A DNA stretch of 64,000 bases, from contig JAGWVA010000013.1 of NCBI GenBank assembly GCA_028875855.1, forward strand, positions 1 through 64,000, in the 5' to 3' direction. The translations under genes and the position numbers were made by a program. Below the pieces are notes generated by a model that had not been told where the DNA came from, searched no databases, and saw only the letters and a list, made by a program, of their open reading frames with translations. This DNA is from Paracoccaceae bacterium (GTDB taxonomy: Bacteria > Pseudomonadota > Alphaproteobacteria > Rhodobacterales > Rhodobacteraceae). Positions 8,770-17,220 of this stretch are shown here, piece after piece; positions within the stretch are counted from its first letter, which is position 1, and each line of letters begins with the position of its first letter.

Positions 8770-9072
8770 ATGGCAACTCATGAAAACGAAATCGCCATGG
8801 CTGTCTTGCGCGTTGCTGGCAAGCAGCCGAATGGCGTCGCGACATTTAAGCGACTGTATAAGGAAATTCCAAATGTAATTGCCCTAGACAGGGATGACCG
8901 TGCGGCTTCTCAAACGAGAAATGGTGAGGAAATGTGGCAACAGATCGTTCGCAATATTAAATCGCACGACAAAACGGAAGGTAACTACATCGCCGAAGGA
9001 TGGCTCGAGTCTGTTCCGCGCGTCGGCTACCGTATCACTACACTGGGAAAGAAAAAGTTGCTCAATTGTTGA
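8770..9072 (+). CDS. Small winged-helix-like hypothetical protein in AT-rich islet
   Basis: 100 residues, no firm family. It starts MATHENEIAMAVLRVAG, has a helix-turn-helix-like stretch (PNGVATFKRLYKEIPNVI) and ends with SVPRVGYRITTLGKKKLL, the strand-turn-helix close often seen in small winged-helix domains next to restriction or methylation genes. TGGAG lies 8 bases before the ATG. Codon use is AT-rich, unlike all neighbours. It is convergent with the methyltransferase gene; only two bases separate the stop codons. No nuclease motif is present. Role unknown; DNA binding is an inference. Confidence 0.6.
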   Translation: MATHENEIAMAVLRVAGKQPNGVATFKRLYKEIPNVIALDRDDRAASQTRNGEEMWQQIVRNIKSHDKTEGNYIAEGWLESVPRVGYRITTLGKKKLLNC

Positions 9073-9074
9073 GC

Positions 9075-9665
9075 CTATGAATATCGAGCCTTATAGCCCG
9101 GTTTGAGCCAACGAAGTTCGGTTCCTGAACTATCTTTGTCCCATACGAACCATGCGTATGCGGTGGTGCCGCTTCCTTTAACCTCGGCTCCGGCTGGATA
9201 GAAGGTTATACGTTCACTGAAAACCCAGACCCTTGATGGCGGAGTTAAGGAGAAAATGGATCTTTGACGGTTTGCGCCCTCAAGGAAAGCTAGTCGAAGC
9301 AGTAAGGCAAACTTCCGTTGCGCCGCTGCAAGGCCCGCCCCCACAAATCCTTCTGCAGCGTTATAGGGAGGATTTGTGACGATATTGTCTGATCGTTGAT
9401 CCGTTTTCAGAAAATCAATTCCCGACTCGCCAAACCCGCGGTCATACAGGTCGGAACTACGAACGTTTTGACCAGTCTCTTCGAGTACTCGTGACATTGC
9501 CCCATTGCCGCAGGCGCATTCCCAGATATTGCCAGAAAATACCTCGTTGTCGATCAGAGCAAATGTAGCCCAGGGGGGCGTAGGAAAAAAGTCAGGCCCA
9601 CTTAGGTCAGCGAACCGCTTGGTTGTTGGCTTGAAGCCGCCGTGCAGATTGTATGTCGTGTCCAT
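9075..9665 (-). CDS. Phage-type adenine-specific DNA methyltransferase
   Basis: 196 residues. Seen: PTPPWATFALID near residues 28-39, the SAM-binding motif ECACGNGAMSRVLEETG near 49-65, acidic SSDLYDRGFG, and the catalytic motif IVTNPPYNAAEGFV (NPPY) near 94-107. The later RLAFLEGANRQ, RVWVFSERI and AYAWFVWDK segments match my recollection of small methyltransferases carried by prophages of Rhizobiales and Rhodobacterales. There is no cognate endonuclease gene beside it, and no clear ribosome site before the ATG. AT-rich codon use indicates horizontal acquisition. Target sequence unknown. Confidence 0.8.
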   Translation of the reverse strand: MDTTYNLHGGFKPTTKRFADLSGPDFFPTPPWATFALIDNEVFSGNIWECACGNGAMSRVLEETGQNVRSSDLYDRGFGESGIDFLKTDQRSDNIVTNPPYNAAEGFVGAGLAAAQRKFALLLRLAFLEGANRQRSIFSLTPPSRVWVFSERITFYPAGAEVKGSGTTAYAWFVWDKDSSGTELRWLKPGYKARYS

Positions 9666-9886
9666 TCGAAAAACATAGCAGAATCATGATGTTAGTCAAT
9701 ATCGACGATGTTCGAGCTAAGTGACTCAAATGACTCGTAAAAGTCTTCTGAATGAGGCATTCCCTGAATCGATGGGCCACTGTTGTCATCTCCGACGCCC
9801 CCGCCGATTGATCCGCTGAAAGGCCGATGCTAGCCTCGCACCCGGGTCCGTGTCCGCGCATCGGGCCCGCTGGGTGGGAGGTGGTC

Positions 9887-10687
9887 GTGGATATCGTCGT
9901 CTGCACGCGGTTTTCCTATTTCGGGCGGTCGGGCTGGCAGAGCGATTTCTCGCAGGACAAGGCGCTTCTCTTCGCGCCCGAACGGCTGACCGCGCGGCTG
10001 GCGACGTTCCAGTCGATCACGTTGCCATCCCTTGTCGCGCAGACGCGGCAGGCGTTTCACCACTTCGTGCTGACCAGCGATGCCTTGCCCGATTGGGCGA
10101 TGGAGCGTCTGCAGGCGGCGCTGCGGGGGGCCTATGGCGACGAGAGCCGCTATACGATTTCGGCCAAGCCCGTCGCGGGGGCGAAGAAATACCTGTCGGA
10201 ATTCCTTGTCCGCCGGTTCGGCACCGATATCGCGGCGCAGGTCGTGCTGGACGACGACGACGGGCTTGCGGCCGTCTTCATGGAGGACCTCGCGCCCCGG
10301 CTGGACGCCATCGCGGCGGCGGAGGCAGAGGGGCGGCTGAGCTTGCCCTATTTCGTCAGCTACCCCTACGGCTATGCGCTCGACATGCGGGGCGACGGCA
10401 CGGCAGAGCTTTACCGGCACAGCTACGATTTCATCAACCTCGGCCTGACCATGGTCGCCCGCCCGCAGGATCGCAACATCTTCGCCGTCGATCACCTGAG
10501 CGCGCCCAAACGCTATGGCGTGGAACTGGTGGAGCGCAAGCAGATGTTCGTCCGCTCCATGCACGGCTTCAACGACTCCCGCGTCGATGTCACCCACCGC
10601 TGGGTGCGCGAGGAGGACTGGCACCGGCAGGAGGATATCTTGTCCGCTCTGCCTTGCCTGCGCCCGCTGGCGGCCGTGCAGGGCTGA
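9887..10687 (+). CDS. Rhamnosyltransferase-like putative glycosyltransferase
   Basis: About 266 residues. It opens DIVVCTRFSYFG, followed by FAPERLTARLATFQSITLPSLVAQT and FHHFVLTSDALPDW, the arrangement of the Rhodobacterales putative rhamnosyl transferase family (PF11316 type). VVLDDDDGLA near residue 120 is the acidic cluster expected for metal and nucleotide-sugar binding. No membrane segment; cytoplasmic. The start is uncertain: I use a GTG at 9887 after GGGAGG, but a GTG two codons earlier or an ATG at 9827 is possible. GC content is again high, so this lies outside the AT-rich islet. Confidence 0.7.
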   Translation: MDIVVCTRFSYFGRSGWQSDFSQDKALLFAPERLTARLATFQSITLPSLVAQTRQAFHHFVLTSDALPDWAMERLQAALRGAYGDESRYTISAKPVAGAKKYLSEFLVRRFGTDIAAQVVLDDDDGLAAVFMEDLAPRLDAIAAAEAEGRLSLPYFVSYPYGYALDMRGDGTAELYRHSYDFINLGLTMVARPQDRNIFAVDHLSAPKRYGVELVERKQMFVRSMHGFNDSRVDVTHRWVREEDWHRQEDILSALPCLRPLAAVQG

Positions 10688-10725
10688 ACCTTGCGGAGCG
10701 CCGCCCCACCGCCTACCTTCCTGCC

Positions 10726-11496
10726 ATGGACACACCCGATCCCGCCGAACGCCCCGTGACCTTGCCCGCCGCGCCCCGCGCCCAGGTTCCCGCCGCCGAG
10801 ATCGCAGCGCTGGCCGCCCGCCAGCGTCGCGCCGGCGGGCTGGCGATGAAGCTTGTCAACATGGCCGGCACGCGGATCGAGAACCGGCTGGAAAGCCTGC
10901 CCGACGGGGTGAAGGACCGCATCGAGGCCGCCGCCTCGCGCGCGCTGGAGCAAAGCTACCTGCTGGCCGGGCGCACCTCGGACATCGCGCCGCAGATGGG
11001 CCATCGCGGGCACCTCGCGCTTGCCACGCTGAGCGGTGCGGTCGGCGGGGCCGGCGGGATCGCCACGGCGCTGGCCGAACTGCCTGTGACCGTCACCGTC
11101 ATCTTCCGCGCACTGCAGAAGATCGCGGCGGACCATGGCTTTGACCCCGAGGCGGCCGAGACGCGGCTGGAATGCCTGCAGGTCTTCGGCTCGGGCGGGC
11201 CGCTCAAGCGCGACGACGGGGTGAACACCTCGTTCCTGTCGGCGCGGGTTGCGCTGAACGGCGCGGCGCTCAATCGGGTGATCGCCACCGTCGCCCCGCG
11301 CTTTGCCGCCGTGCTGGGCGAAAAGCTCGCCGCGCAGGCGGTGCCGCTGCTGGGATCGGTCGCGGGGGCGGGGATCAACTACGCCTTCGTGAATTATTAC
11401 CAGGAAATGGCCCATGTCCGCTTCGGCCTGAAACGGCTTGCGCTGGACTATGGCGAGGCGCCGGTGCTGGAGGCGTTCCGCGCGGCGGCTGGCTAG
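10726..11496 (+). CDS. EcsC family protein
   Basis: 256 residues. The centre contains GHLALATLSGAVGGAGGIATALAELPVTVTVIFRALQKIA (described by position: residues ~90-130), an alanine/glycine-rich amphipathic stretch characteristic of the EcsC family, and a C-terminal YAFVNYYQEMAHVRFGLKRL. The N-terminus is Pro/Ala-rich. EcsC homologues are of unknown biochemical function and often membrane-associated. It follows the glycosyltransferase gene after 38 bases on the same strand. A short GC hairpin and a dispersed repeat lie just after the stop. Confidence 0.8.
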   Translation: MDTPDPAERPVTLPAAPRAQVPAAEIAALAARQRRAGGLAMKLVNMAGTRIENRLESLPDGVKDRIEAAASRALEQSYLLAGRTSDIAPQMGHRGHLALATLSGAVGGAGGIATALAELPVTVTVIFRALQKIAADHGFDPEAAETRLECLQVFGSGGPLKRDDGVNTSFLSARVALNGAALNRVIATVAPRFAAVLGEKLAAQAVPLLGSVAGAGINYAFVNYYQEMAHVRFGLKRLALDYGEAPVLEAFRAAAG

Positions 11497-11512
11497 GGGC
11501 GGCCGTCGCAGG

Positions 11513-11565
11513 CTGGGGGGCTGTCTGCCCCCCAGACCCCCCGAGGATATTTTCCGACAGAAAAT
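11513..11565. repeat. Dispersed intergenic repeat, copy A, with hairpin
   Basis: CTGGGGGGC (11513-11521) pairs with GCCCCCCAG (11527-11535), followed by ACCCCCCGAGGATATTTT. This G-tract/C-tract hairpin with a GAGGATATTT tail resembles an intergenic repeat I recall from Rhodobacteraceae genomes; a diverged copy lies near 56750. It follows the EcsC gene and may also act as its terminator. Confidence 0.55.
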
Positions 11566-11734
11566 GGGGCGGGCGAGGATCGTGGCAGACGATCCCGAGA
11601 CGTCCGTTCAGCCCGGCACGACGATGGGCAGGCGCATGGTCAGCCTCCGGCCGGAGACCGTGAAGACGCGGCGCAGGAAGGGTGCCCGGGTCAGCGAAAC
11701 CGTCGAATGGGCGTTTGCCGATCCCTGAGGCCGC

Positions 11735-13990
11735 TCACAGGCCTTCGTTCTGCCGCGACAGCCAGTCCATGATCGCGGGGCGCACGGTGGTGCGGCCCAC
11801 GCGGATCTCGTCGTCGATCACCCGGCGCACTTCGGCAAGGTTCACGCGGCGGATGAGCGACTTGACCGGGCCGATGGAGGCCGGGCGCATCGAGAGCGTC
11901 CGCAGCCCCATGGCGGCAAGGCAGAGCGCCTCGACCGGGCGGCCGGCATCCTCGCCGCAGAAGGAGAGCGCCGTGCCGCTTTCGACGCAGCGGTCCACGA
12001 TATGCCCGATGAAGGTCAGGAAGCTTGCGTTGAGCGTGTCGTAGCGCCGCCGCACGCGTTCGTTCTCGCGGTCGGCGGCGAAGAAGAACTGCTTGAGGTC
12101 GTTGCCGCCGATCGAGATGAAATCGGCCAGATCGAAAAACTGCTTGGGCGCAAAGGCGAGGCTCGGGGTTTCCAGCATGGCGCCGATCTCGATCCGCTCG
12201 GGCAGGACATGGCCCAGTTGCCCCTCGCGGTCGATCTCGCGCAGAAGATGGTCGCGGGCTTCTAGGAATTCCTCGAACTGGGCGACGAAGGGGAACATGA
12301 CCATCAGCGGGCGCCCGTTCGCGGCGCGCAAAAGCGCCTGCAACTGCATCCGAAGCACGCCCGGCTTGTCCAGCCCCACGCGGATCGCGCGCCAGCCCAT
12401 CGCGGGGTTCGGCTCGTCCACGCGTTTCATGTAGGGTAGGACCTTGTCCGACCCGATGTCGAGCGTGCGGAAGGCCACGCGGCGGCCCTTGGCGGCATCG
12501 AGCACGCGGGAATAAAGCGCCGCGAGTTCCCCCCGCTTGGGCACCTGGTTGCGGATCAGGAATTGCAGCTCGGTCCGGAAGAGGCCCACGCCCTCGGCGC
12601 CCGACCCTTCGAGCGAGGGCAGGTCGGCCATCAGCCCCGCGTTCATGTGCAGCCCGACGGTCGTGCCGCAGAGCGCCTGCGCGGGCAGCAGGCGCAGGCC
12701 CGCGTAGCGTTCCATCGCCTGCGCCTGCATCGCGATCTTGTCGCGGAAGGCGGCGGCGACGTTCTCGTCGGGGCGCAGGTGGACGATGCCCTGATCGCCG
12801 TCCACAAGGATGCGGTCGCCGTTCAGCGCCTCGGTCGTGATGCGCTCGGCATGGATCACCAGCGGGATCGCCAGCGCGCGGGCGACGACGGCGGCGTGGC
12901 TGCCGACCGAGCCCTCTTCCAGCACGACGCCCTTGAGCTTGCGGCCGTATTCCAGAAGCTCTCCGGGCCCGATGTTGCGCGCCACCAGCACGGGGTTCGG
13001 CGGCATCGCGGCCCCGGTGTCGTGGCCTTGCCCGGTCAGGATGCGCAGCAGGCGGTTCGACAGGTCGTCGAGATCGTTCAGACGTTCGCGCAGATAGGGA
13101 TCGGGCACGTCGTTCAGCCGCGCGCGGGTGGCGGACTGTTCCTTTTCCACCGCCGCCTCGGCCGACAGGCCGCGGTGGATGTCCTCTTCCATCCGGCGCA
13201 GCCAGCCGCGGGAATTGGCGAACATCCGGTAGGCTTCCAGCACCTGCTGCTGTTCGCCATCCTCGCTGTCGGCCTTGGCCAGAAGCGTATCGACCGACAG
13301 CCGCAGCTTTTGCACCGCGTCGCGCAGGCGTTCGCATTCGGCCTGCGGATCGTCGGCGACGGGGTTGGTGATCAGGACCCGCGGTTCGTGCAGCCAGACG
13401 TGACCCTCGGCCGTGCCTTCCTGCCCCGTGCCGCCGCGAAACAGGACCGGGTGCTGGTGCGGGGCGGACAGCGCCTCGCCTTCCCCCACGAAGGCGCCAA
13501 GCTCGGCCATTTCGGCCAGAACCATGGCGACGACCTCGATCGCATAGACCTCGTCGTCGGAATATTGCCGCGCGGCCTTGGCCTGCACGACAAGCACGCC
13601 CAGCATCTCGCCCAGCCGCTGGATCGGCACGCCGAGGAAGGCGGAATAGATTTCCTCCCCCGTCTCGGGCATGTAGCGGAACCCGCGTTCCGATGGCGCG
13701 TTGCCGGTGTTGATCGGCTTGCCCATCTTGGCCACGCGGCCCACCAGCCCCTCGCCCAGCCGAAGCCGGGTCTGGTGGACGGATTCGGCCTTCAGCCCCT
13801 CGGTCGCGCACAGTTCCAGCGTGTCGTCGTCGCGGAACAGGTAGATCGAGCAGACCTCGCATCCCATCGAATCCGCGATAAGCGAGGTGATGCGGTCGAG
13901 ACGCTCCTGCCCCTTGCCGGCCTCCGCGAGGGTGTCGCGCAGGCGGCGCAGGAGCTTGCGGCTTTCACTTTCGGTCCCGTCGGCCATCAT
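11735..13990 (-). CDS. ptsP: Phosphoenolpyruvate-protein phosphotransferase, nitrogen PTS (EI-Ntr)
   Basis: First enzyme of the nitrogen-related phosphotransferase relay: takes phosphate from PEP and passes it to NPr. 751 residues with an N-terminal GAF domain (~20-165) that distinguishes EI-Ntr from sugar EI, then the EI N-domain with the phosphorylated histidine in SVGSHAAVVAR (His365), and a C-terminal PEP-binding barrel with GVGLFRTELQFLIR, MLETPSLAF and SFCGEDAGRP. The start is one of two adjacent ATGs. Located 38 bases after lysC on the same strand; no HPr or EIIA gene is near. Confidence 0.95.
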   Translation of the reverse strand: MMADGTESESRKLLRRLRDTLAEAGKGQERLDRITSLIADSMGCEVCSIYLFRDDDTLELCATEGLKAESVHQTRLRLGEGLVGRVAKMGKPINTGNAPSERGFRYMPETGEEIYSAFLGVPIQRLGEMLGVLVVQAKAARQYSDDEVYAIEVVAMVLAEMAELGAFVGEGEALSAPHQHPVLFRGGTGQEGTAEGHVWLHEPRVLITNPVADDPQAECERLRDAVQKLRLSVDTLLAKADSEDGEQQQVLEAYRMFANSRGWLRRMEEDIHRGLSAEAAVEKEQSATRARLNDVPDPYLRERLNDLDDLSNRLLRILTGQGHDTGAAMPPNPVLVARNIGPGELLEYGRKLKGVVLEEGSVGSHAAVVARALAIPLVIHAERITTEALNGDRILVDGDQGIVHLRPDENVAAAFRDKIAMQAQAMERYAGLRLLPAQALCGTTVGLHMNAGLMADLPSLEGSGAEGVGLFRTELQFLIRNQVPKRGELAALYSRVLDAAKGRRVAFRTLDIGSDKVLPYMKRVDEPNPAMGWRAIRVGLDKPGVLRMQLQALLRAANGRPLMVMFPFVAQFEEFLEARDHLLREIDREGQLGHVLPERIEIGAMLETPSLAFAPKQFFDLADFISIGGNDLKQFFFAADRENERVRRRYDTLNASFLTFIGHIVDRCVESGTALSFCGEDAGRPVEALCLAAMGLRTLSMRPASIGPVKSLIRRVNLAEVRRVIDDEIRVGRTTVRPAIMDWLSRQNEGL

Positions 13991-14028
13991 CCGCTTCCAG
14001 ACAGCCGCTTTCCGGGGTCACGGAAAGG

Positions 14029-15288
14029 TCAGGCGGTCTTTTCCAGTTCAAAGGCATCATGGAGTGCCTGCACGGCGAGTTCCATATATTTCCGGTCGAT
14101 CAACACCGAAATCTTGATCTCTGACGTGGCGATCACCTTGATGTTGATTCCTTCGGCAGAGAGCGAGCGGAACATCTTCGCCGCGACGCCCGCGTGGCTG
14201 CGCATCCCGATGCCCACGACCGAGACCTTGGCCACGTTGGTGTCCACGACCAGCTCGTCGTAGCGGATCGCGCCCGCGGCCCGCGCATCCTCGAGCGCCT
14301 TCTGCGCGCGCGCGACCTGGTTGATCGGCAGCGAGAAGGTCATGTCGGTCACGGCGCCCGTGTGGCCGGCGTAGTTCTTCTCCGAGATGTTCTGAACGAT
14401 CATGTCCACGTTCACCCCGGCCTCGGCCAGCGGCCCGAAGATCGCGGCGGCGATGCCGGGGCGGTCCTCGACGGTCACGAGGGTCATTTTCGCTTCGTCG
14501 CGCGAATAGGCGACGCCCGAGACGGCTTTCGATTCCATGATATCCTCCTCGTCGCAGACGAGCGTGCCAGAGTTTTCGTCGGTTTCCTCGAAGCTCGAAA
14601 GAACGCGCAGCTTCACCTTGTAGCGCATCGCAAGCTCGACGGATCGGGTCTGCAGCACCTTCGCGCCGAGCGAGGCGAGTTCCAGCATCTCTTCGAAGGC
14701 GATCTTGTCGAGCTTGCGGGCCTTGTCGGTGATGCGGGGATCGGTGGTGTAGATGCCGTCCACGTCGGTGTAGATGTCGCAGCGTTCGGCGGCGAAGGCG
14801 GCGGCAAAGGCCACGGCGGTCGTGTCCGACCCGCCGCGGCCCAGCGTGGTGATGCGGCCCTCGGGCGAGACGCCCTGAAAGCCCGCGACCACGGCAACCT
14901 TCATGCCTTCGGCGAATTTCGCGTCGATATTGTCGCGCGGGATGTCCACGAAGCGGGCCGCGGCATGGGCGCTGGTGGTCTGGATCGGCACCTGCCAGCC
15001 CTGCCAGCTGCGCGCGGGCACGCCCATTTCCTGAAGCGTCAGCGCCATCAGGCCGGCCGTCACGTTCTCGCCCGAGGACACGACCGCATCGTATTCGCGC
15101 GCGTCATACAGCGGCGAAGTCTGTTCGACCCAGCCGACAAGCTCGTTCGTCTTGCCCGACATGGCCGAGACGATGACGATGACGTCATAGCCGCGTTCGA
15201 CCTCGCGCCGCACTTTGCCAGCGGCGTTCTTGATGCGCTGAAGGTCGGCCACCGAGGTGCCGCCGAATTTCATCACGAGAAGTGGCAT
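14029..15288 (-). CDS. lysC: Aspartate kinase
   Basis: Phosphorylates aspartate, the entry step to lysine, threonine and methionine. 419 residues: the catalytic amino-acid-kinase domain starts with VMKFGGTSV (residues 5-13) and holds GRGGSDTTAVAFAAA near 170; two ACT domains follow from ~265, including VDMIVQNIS and GINIKVIATSEIKISVLI. The ACT pair suggests feedback control by lysine/threonine, as in family members. Same strand and upstream of ptsP, possibly co-transcribed. Confidence 0.96.
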   Translation of the reverse strand: MPLLVMKFGGTSVADLQRIKNAAGKVRREVERGYDVIVIVSAMSGKTNELVGWVEQTSPLYDAREYDAVVSSGENVTAGLMALTLQEMGVPARSWQGWQVPIQTTSAHAAARFVDIPRDNIDAKFAEGMKVAVVAGFQGVSPEGRITTLGRGGSDTTAVAFAAAFAAERCDIYTDVDGIYTTDPRITDKARKLDKIAFEEMLELASLGAKVLQTRSVELAMRYKVKLRVLSSFEETDENSGTLVCDEEDIMESKAVSGVAYSRDEAKMTLVTVEDRPGIAAAIFGPLAEAGVNVDMIVQNISEKNYAGHTGAVTDMTFSLPINQVARAQKALEDARAAGAIRYDELVVDTNVAKVSVVGIGMRSHAGVAAKMFRSLSAEGINIKVIATSEIKISVLIDRKYMELAVQALHDAFELEKTA

Positions 15289-15383
15289 CCGGCCCCCCCG
15301 GTGGTGTCATGACGGCGGCGTCATATGCGCGGGGGGCATCGGTTGCAAGGGCAATCCTGTGCGCGGGGCCGGGGGCTTGCCGG

Positions 15384-16046
15384 TCAGAACGGATGCGGGC
15401 GACCGTCCCATGTCTCGAAGCAGCCGGTGGTGGCGATCGAGAGGGCGGCAAAGCGCGCGATCAGGCCGCGGGCGGCCTCGTCCGCGTCGATGGAGGCGCC
15501 CGGGCCGCCCATGTCGGTGCGCACCCATCCGGGGTGGTAGATGCCGACGGCGATGCCTTCGGACTTCAGATCGGCGGCAAGGTTGCGCCCGAGGTTGAGC
15601 ACGGCGGCCTTCGAGGCGCGGTAGATGTAGCTGCCCCCCGGCGCCCGGGTGTCCGAGGCCATCTGCGAGGACAGGATGGCGATCTTCGCCCCCCGCGCCG
15701 CGCGCAGGTTGGGCAGCAGGGCCTGGATCGTCAGGAAGGGGGCCGTCACGTTCACCGCGAACATCTCGGCCCAGAGGGCTGGCGGGTATCCCGTCTCTAG
15801 CCCTTCGGCCCGGTCGCTGTAGATGCCTGCGTTCAGCACCAGAAGATCGAGCGGCGCGCCGTCCATCGCGGGGCCAAGTGCGGCAAGGCTGGCGGGATCG
15901 GTCATCTCGGCGGCAAGCCAGCGACCGGGCGCGCCCGACGGGGTTGCGCCACGGAAGGTGCCGATCACATCGTCGCCCGTGGCGGCAATGGCTTCCAGAA
16001 GCGCGCGGCCCACGCCGCGGGCGGCGCCGGTGATGAGGGTGGTCAT
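15384..16046 (-). CDS. Short-chain dehydrogenase/reductase (CsgA-like)
   Basis: 220 residues, Rossmann fold. Seen: TLITGAARGVGRALLEAI near residues 3-20 (TGxxxGxG nucleotide site), VLNAGIYSD (NAG motif), ILSSQMAS with the catalytic Ser, and YIYRASKAAVLNL with the YxxxK pair. It lacks a C-terminal extension, as in the CsgA/C-factor subgroup. Substrate unknown. It lies between lysC and a DUF1178 gene, all on the minus strand. Confidence 0.88.
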   Translation of the reverse strand: MTTLITGAARGVGRALLEAIAATGDDVIGTFRGATPSGAPGRWLAAEMTDPASLAALGPAMDGAPLDLLVLNAGIYSDRAEGLETGYPPALWAEMFAVNVTAPFLTIQALLPNLRAARGAKIAILSSQMASDTRAPGGSYIYRASKAAVLNLGRNLAADLKSEGIAVGIYHPGWVRTDMGGPGASIDADEAARGLIARFAALSIATTGCFETWDGRPHPF

Positions 16047-16077
16047 GGAACCTCCGTCCCTGTGTGCGGTTGGCGGG

Positions 16078-16515
16078 TCAGTTCGTCTTGCGCGGCGGCA
16101 GGAAGGGCAGGGGGGCGACGGGGATGCCGTCCTCGATCAGCGCCTTTGCCTCGTCCAGCTTCGCCTCGCCGAAAATCGGACGCTCGGGCGCGTCTCCCTC
16201 GTGCATGGCGCGTGCTTCGGAGGCGAAACGCATGCCCACATATTCGGATTTCTCTTCGATCTCCTTGCGCAGCCGTGCCAGCGCCAGTTCCATCGGCGAT
16301 TGCGGCGCGGACAGGGGGCGGGGCGGCGTTGCGGGGTCAGGGTCGCCCTTTCCATGGCTGACAGAGGGCGCCATCAGCGATTTCGTCACCTTTGCCGATC
16401 CGCAATGCATGCAGGCCAAGCGACCGGACGCCATGAGGCTGTCGCAGGCTTCGGCCGAGGCGAACCAGCTGTCGAAGTCGTGTCCCTTGTCACATTTGAG
16501 AGCGTAGCGGATCAT
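16078..16515 (-). CDS. DUF1178 family protein
   Basis: 145 residues. The N-terminus MIRYALKCDKGHDFDSWFASAEACD, with LACMHCGSAKVTKSLMAPSV, is the conserved DUF1178 opening: two cysteine pairs (CDKGH and CMHC) that look like a small zinc-ribbon. The C-terminal half is helical, with YVGMRFASEARAMHEG conserved in the family. Function unknown. It is conserved in alphaproteobacteria and lies in a minus-strand run with the SDR and NUDIX genes. Confidence 0.9.
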   Translation of the reverse strand: MIRYALKCDKGHDFDSWFASAEACDSLMASGRLACMHCGSAKVTKSLMAPSVSHGKGDPDPATPPRPLSAPQSPMELALARLRKEIEEKSEYVGMRFASEARAMHEGDAPERPIFGEAKLDEAKALIEDGIPVAPLPFLPPRKTN

Positions 16516-16565
16516 GGCAGGCCCGAAGAAGTCTTATGAAGGACTTATGCAATCGGGCGCGGAAA

Positions 16566-17054
16566 TCAATCGCGCGTCGCGGCAATCCTGTCCGGATCGA
16601 AGCCCCTGATCAGCGCCGAAAGCTCTGCTTCGTCCACCTTCTTGGCGGCCTTTGCAAGGGGAAACCACTTGCGCTGGCGCTGGGAGGCTTCGGGAAAGCG
16701 GCTGGCCAGATGCTTCACCTCGATCGGGAACACCGTCACCTCGCAGGGGAAGCCGTTCTGCGCGTCGACCGTCTTCACATAGGGATAGGCCCCGATCGGC
16801 CGGTTCGTCGCGACGCCTTCGACGCCTGCTTCTTCGTAGGCCTCGCGGAGCGCGGATTGCGGACCGCTCAGCCCCTTGATCGGCCAGCCCTTGGGCAGAA
16901 CCCACCGGCCCGTGTCACGCGACGTGATGAGAAGAACCTCGATCTCCTTGCCCGACTGCCGCCAGCACAGGCCGGCGATCTGGCAGCACACCGGATCGGT
17001 TACTGCCGCCGTCGCCAGAGGCATCACCTCGGGGATCTTCTTCTCGAAAGACAT
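16566..17054 (-). CDS. NUDIX hydrolase
   Basis: 162 residues. The NUDIX box is recognisable as GWPIKG-L-SGPQSAL-REAYEEAGV: the REx2EExG core is intact, but the first box glutamate is replaced by leucine, as I recall for the diphosphoinositol-polyphosphate-phosphohydrolase-like subgroup. GRWVLPKGWP precedes it. Hydrolyses a nucleoside-diphosphate-linked substrate, identity unknown. The start is uncertain: MSFEKKIPE is used; ATGs 3 and 10 codons upstream (17063, 17084) are alternatives. It is divergent from the deacetylase-like gene. Confidence 0.83.
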   Translation of the reverse strand: MSFEKKIPEVMPLATAAVTDPVCCQIAGLCWRQSGKEIEVLLITSRDTGRWVLPKGWPIKGLSGPQSALREAYEEAGVEGVATNRPIGAYPYVKTVDAQNGFPCEVTVFPIEVKHLASRFPEASQRQRKWFPLAKAAKKVDEAELSALIRGFDPDRIAATRD

Positions 17055-17220
17055 GCACACCATCCGCCCCGCATTCGCAGGCATTTTGTCTTGCCGTTCT
17101 GGCAACTGCTCTAAGGTGTAACATATCACTATACGTCGGGTTGTTCCAGTCGGCGGGCAAACGTGGTCCTTGGGTTGGGGGCGGTGCAACGAATTTGTGC
17201 AAGCAGGAGGCCTGTGGCCG

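Noticed and set aside
8770-9665. Complete restriction-modification system
   Set aside because: A methyltransferase is clear, but the 100-residue partner has no nuclease motif and no endonuclease gene fits in the islet; only an orphan methylase is supported.
9607-9906. 99-codon minus-strand frame upstream of the methyltransferase
   Set aside because: Spans the islet boundary and overlaps both neighbours' starts; Ser/Thr/Leu-rich with no conserved feature. Unlikely to be a real gene.
11563-11728. Small open frame (about 54 codons) between EcsC and ptsP genes
   Set aside because: Starts inside the dispersed repeat, lacks a ribosome site and any recognisable pattern; not enough support for a gene.
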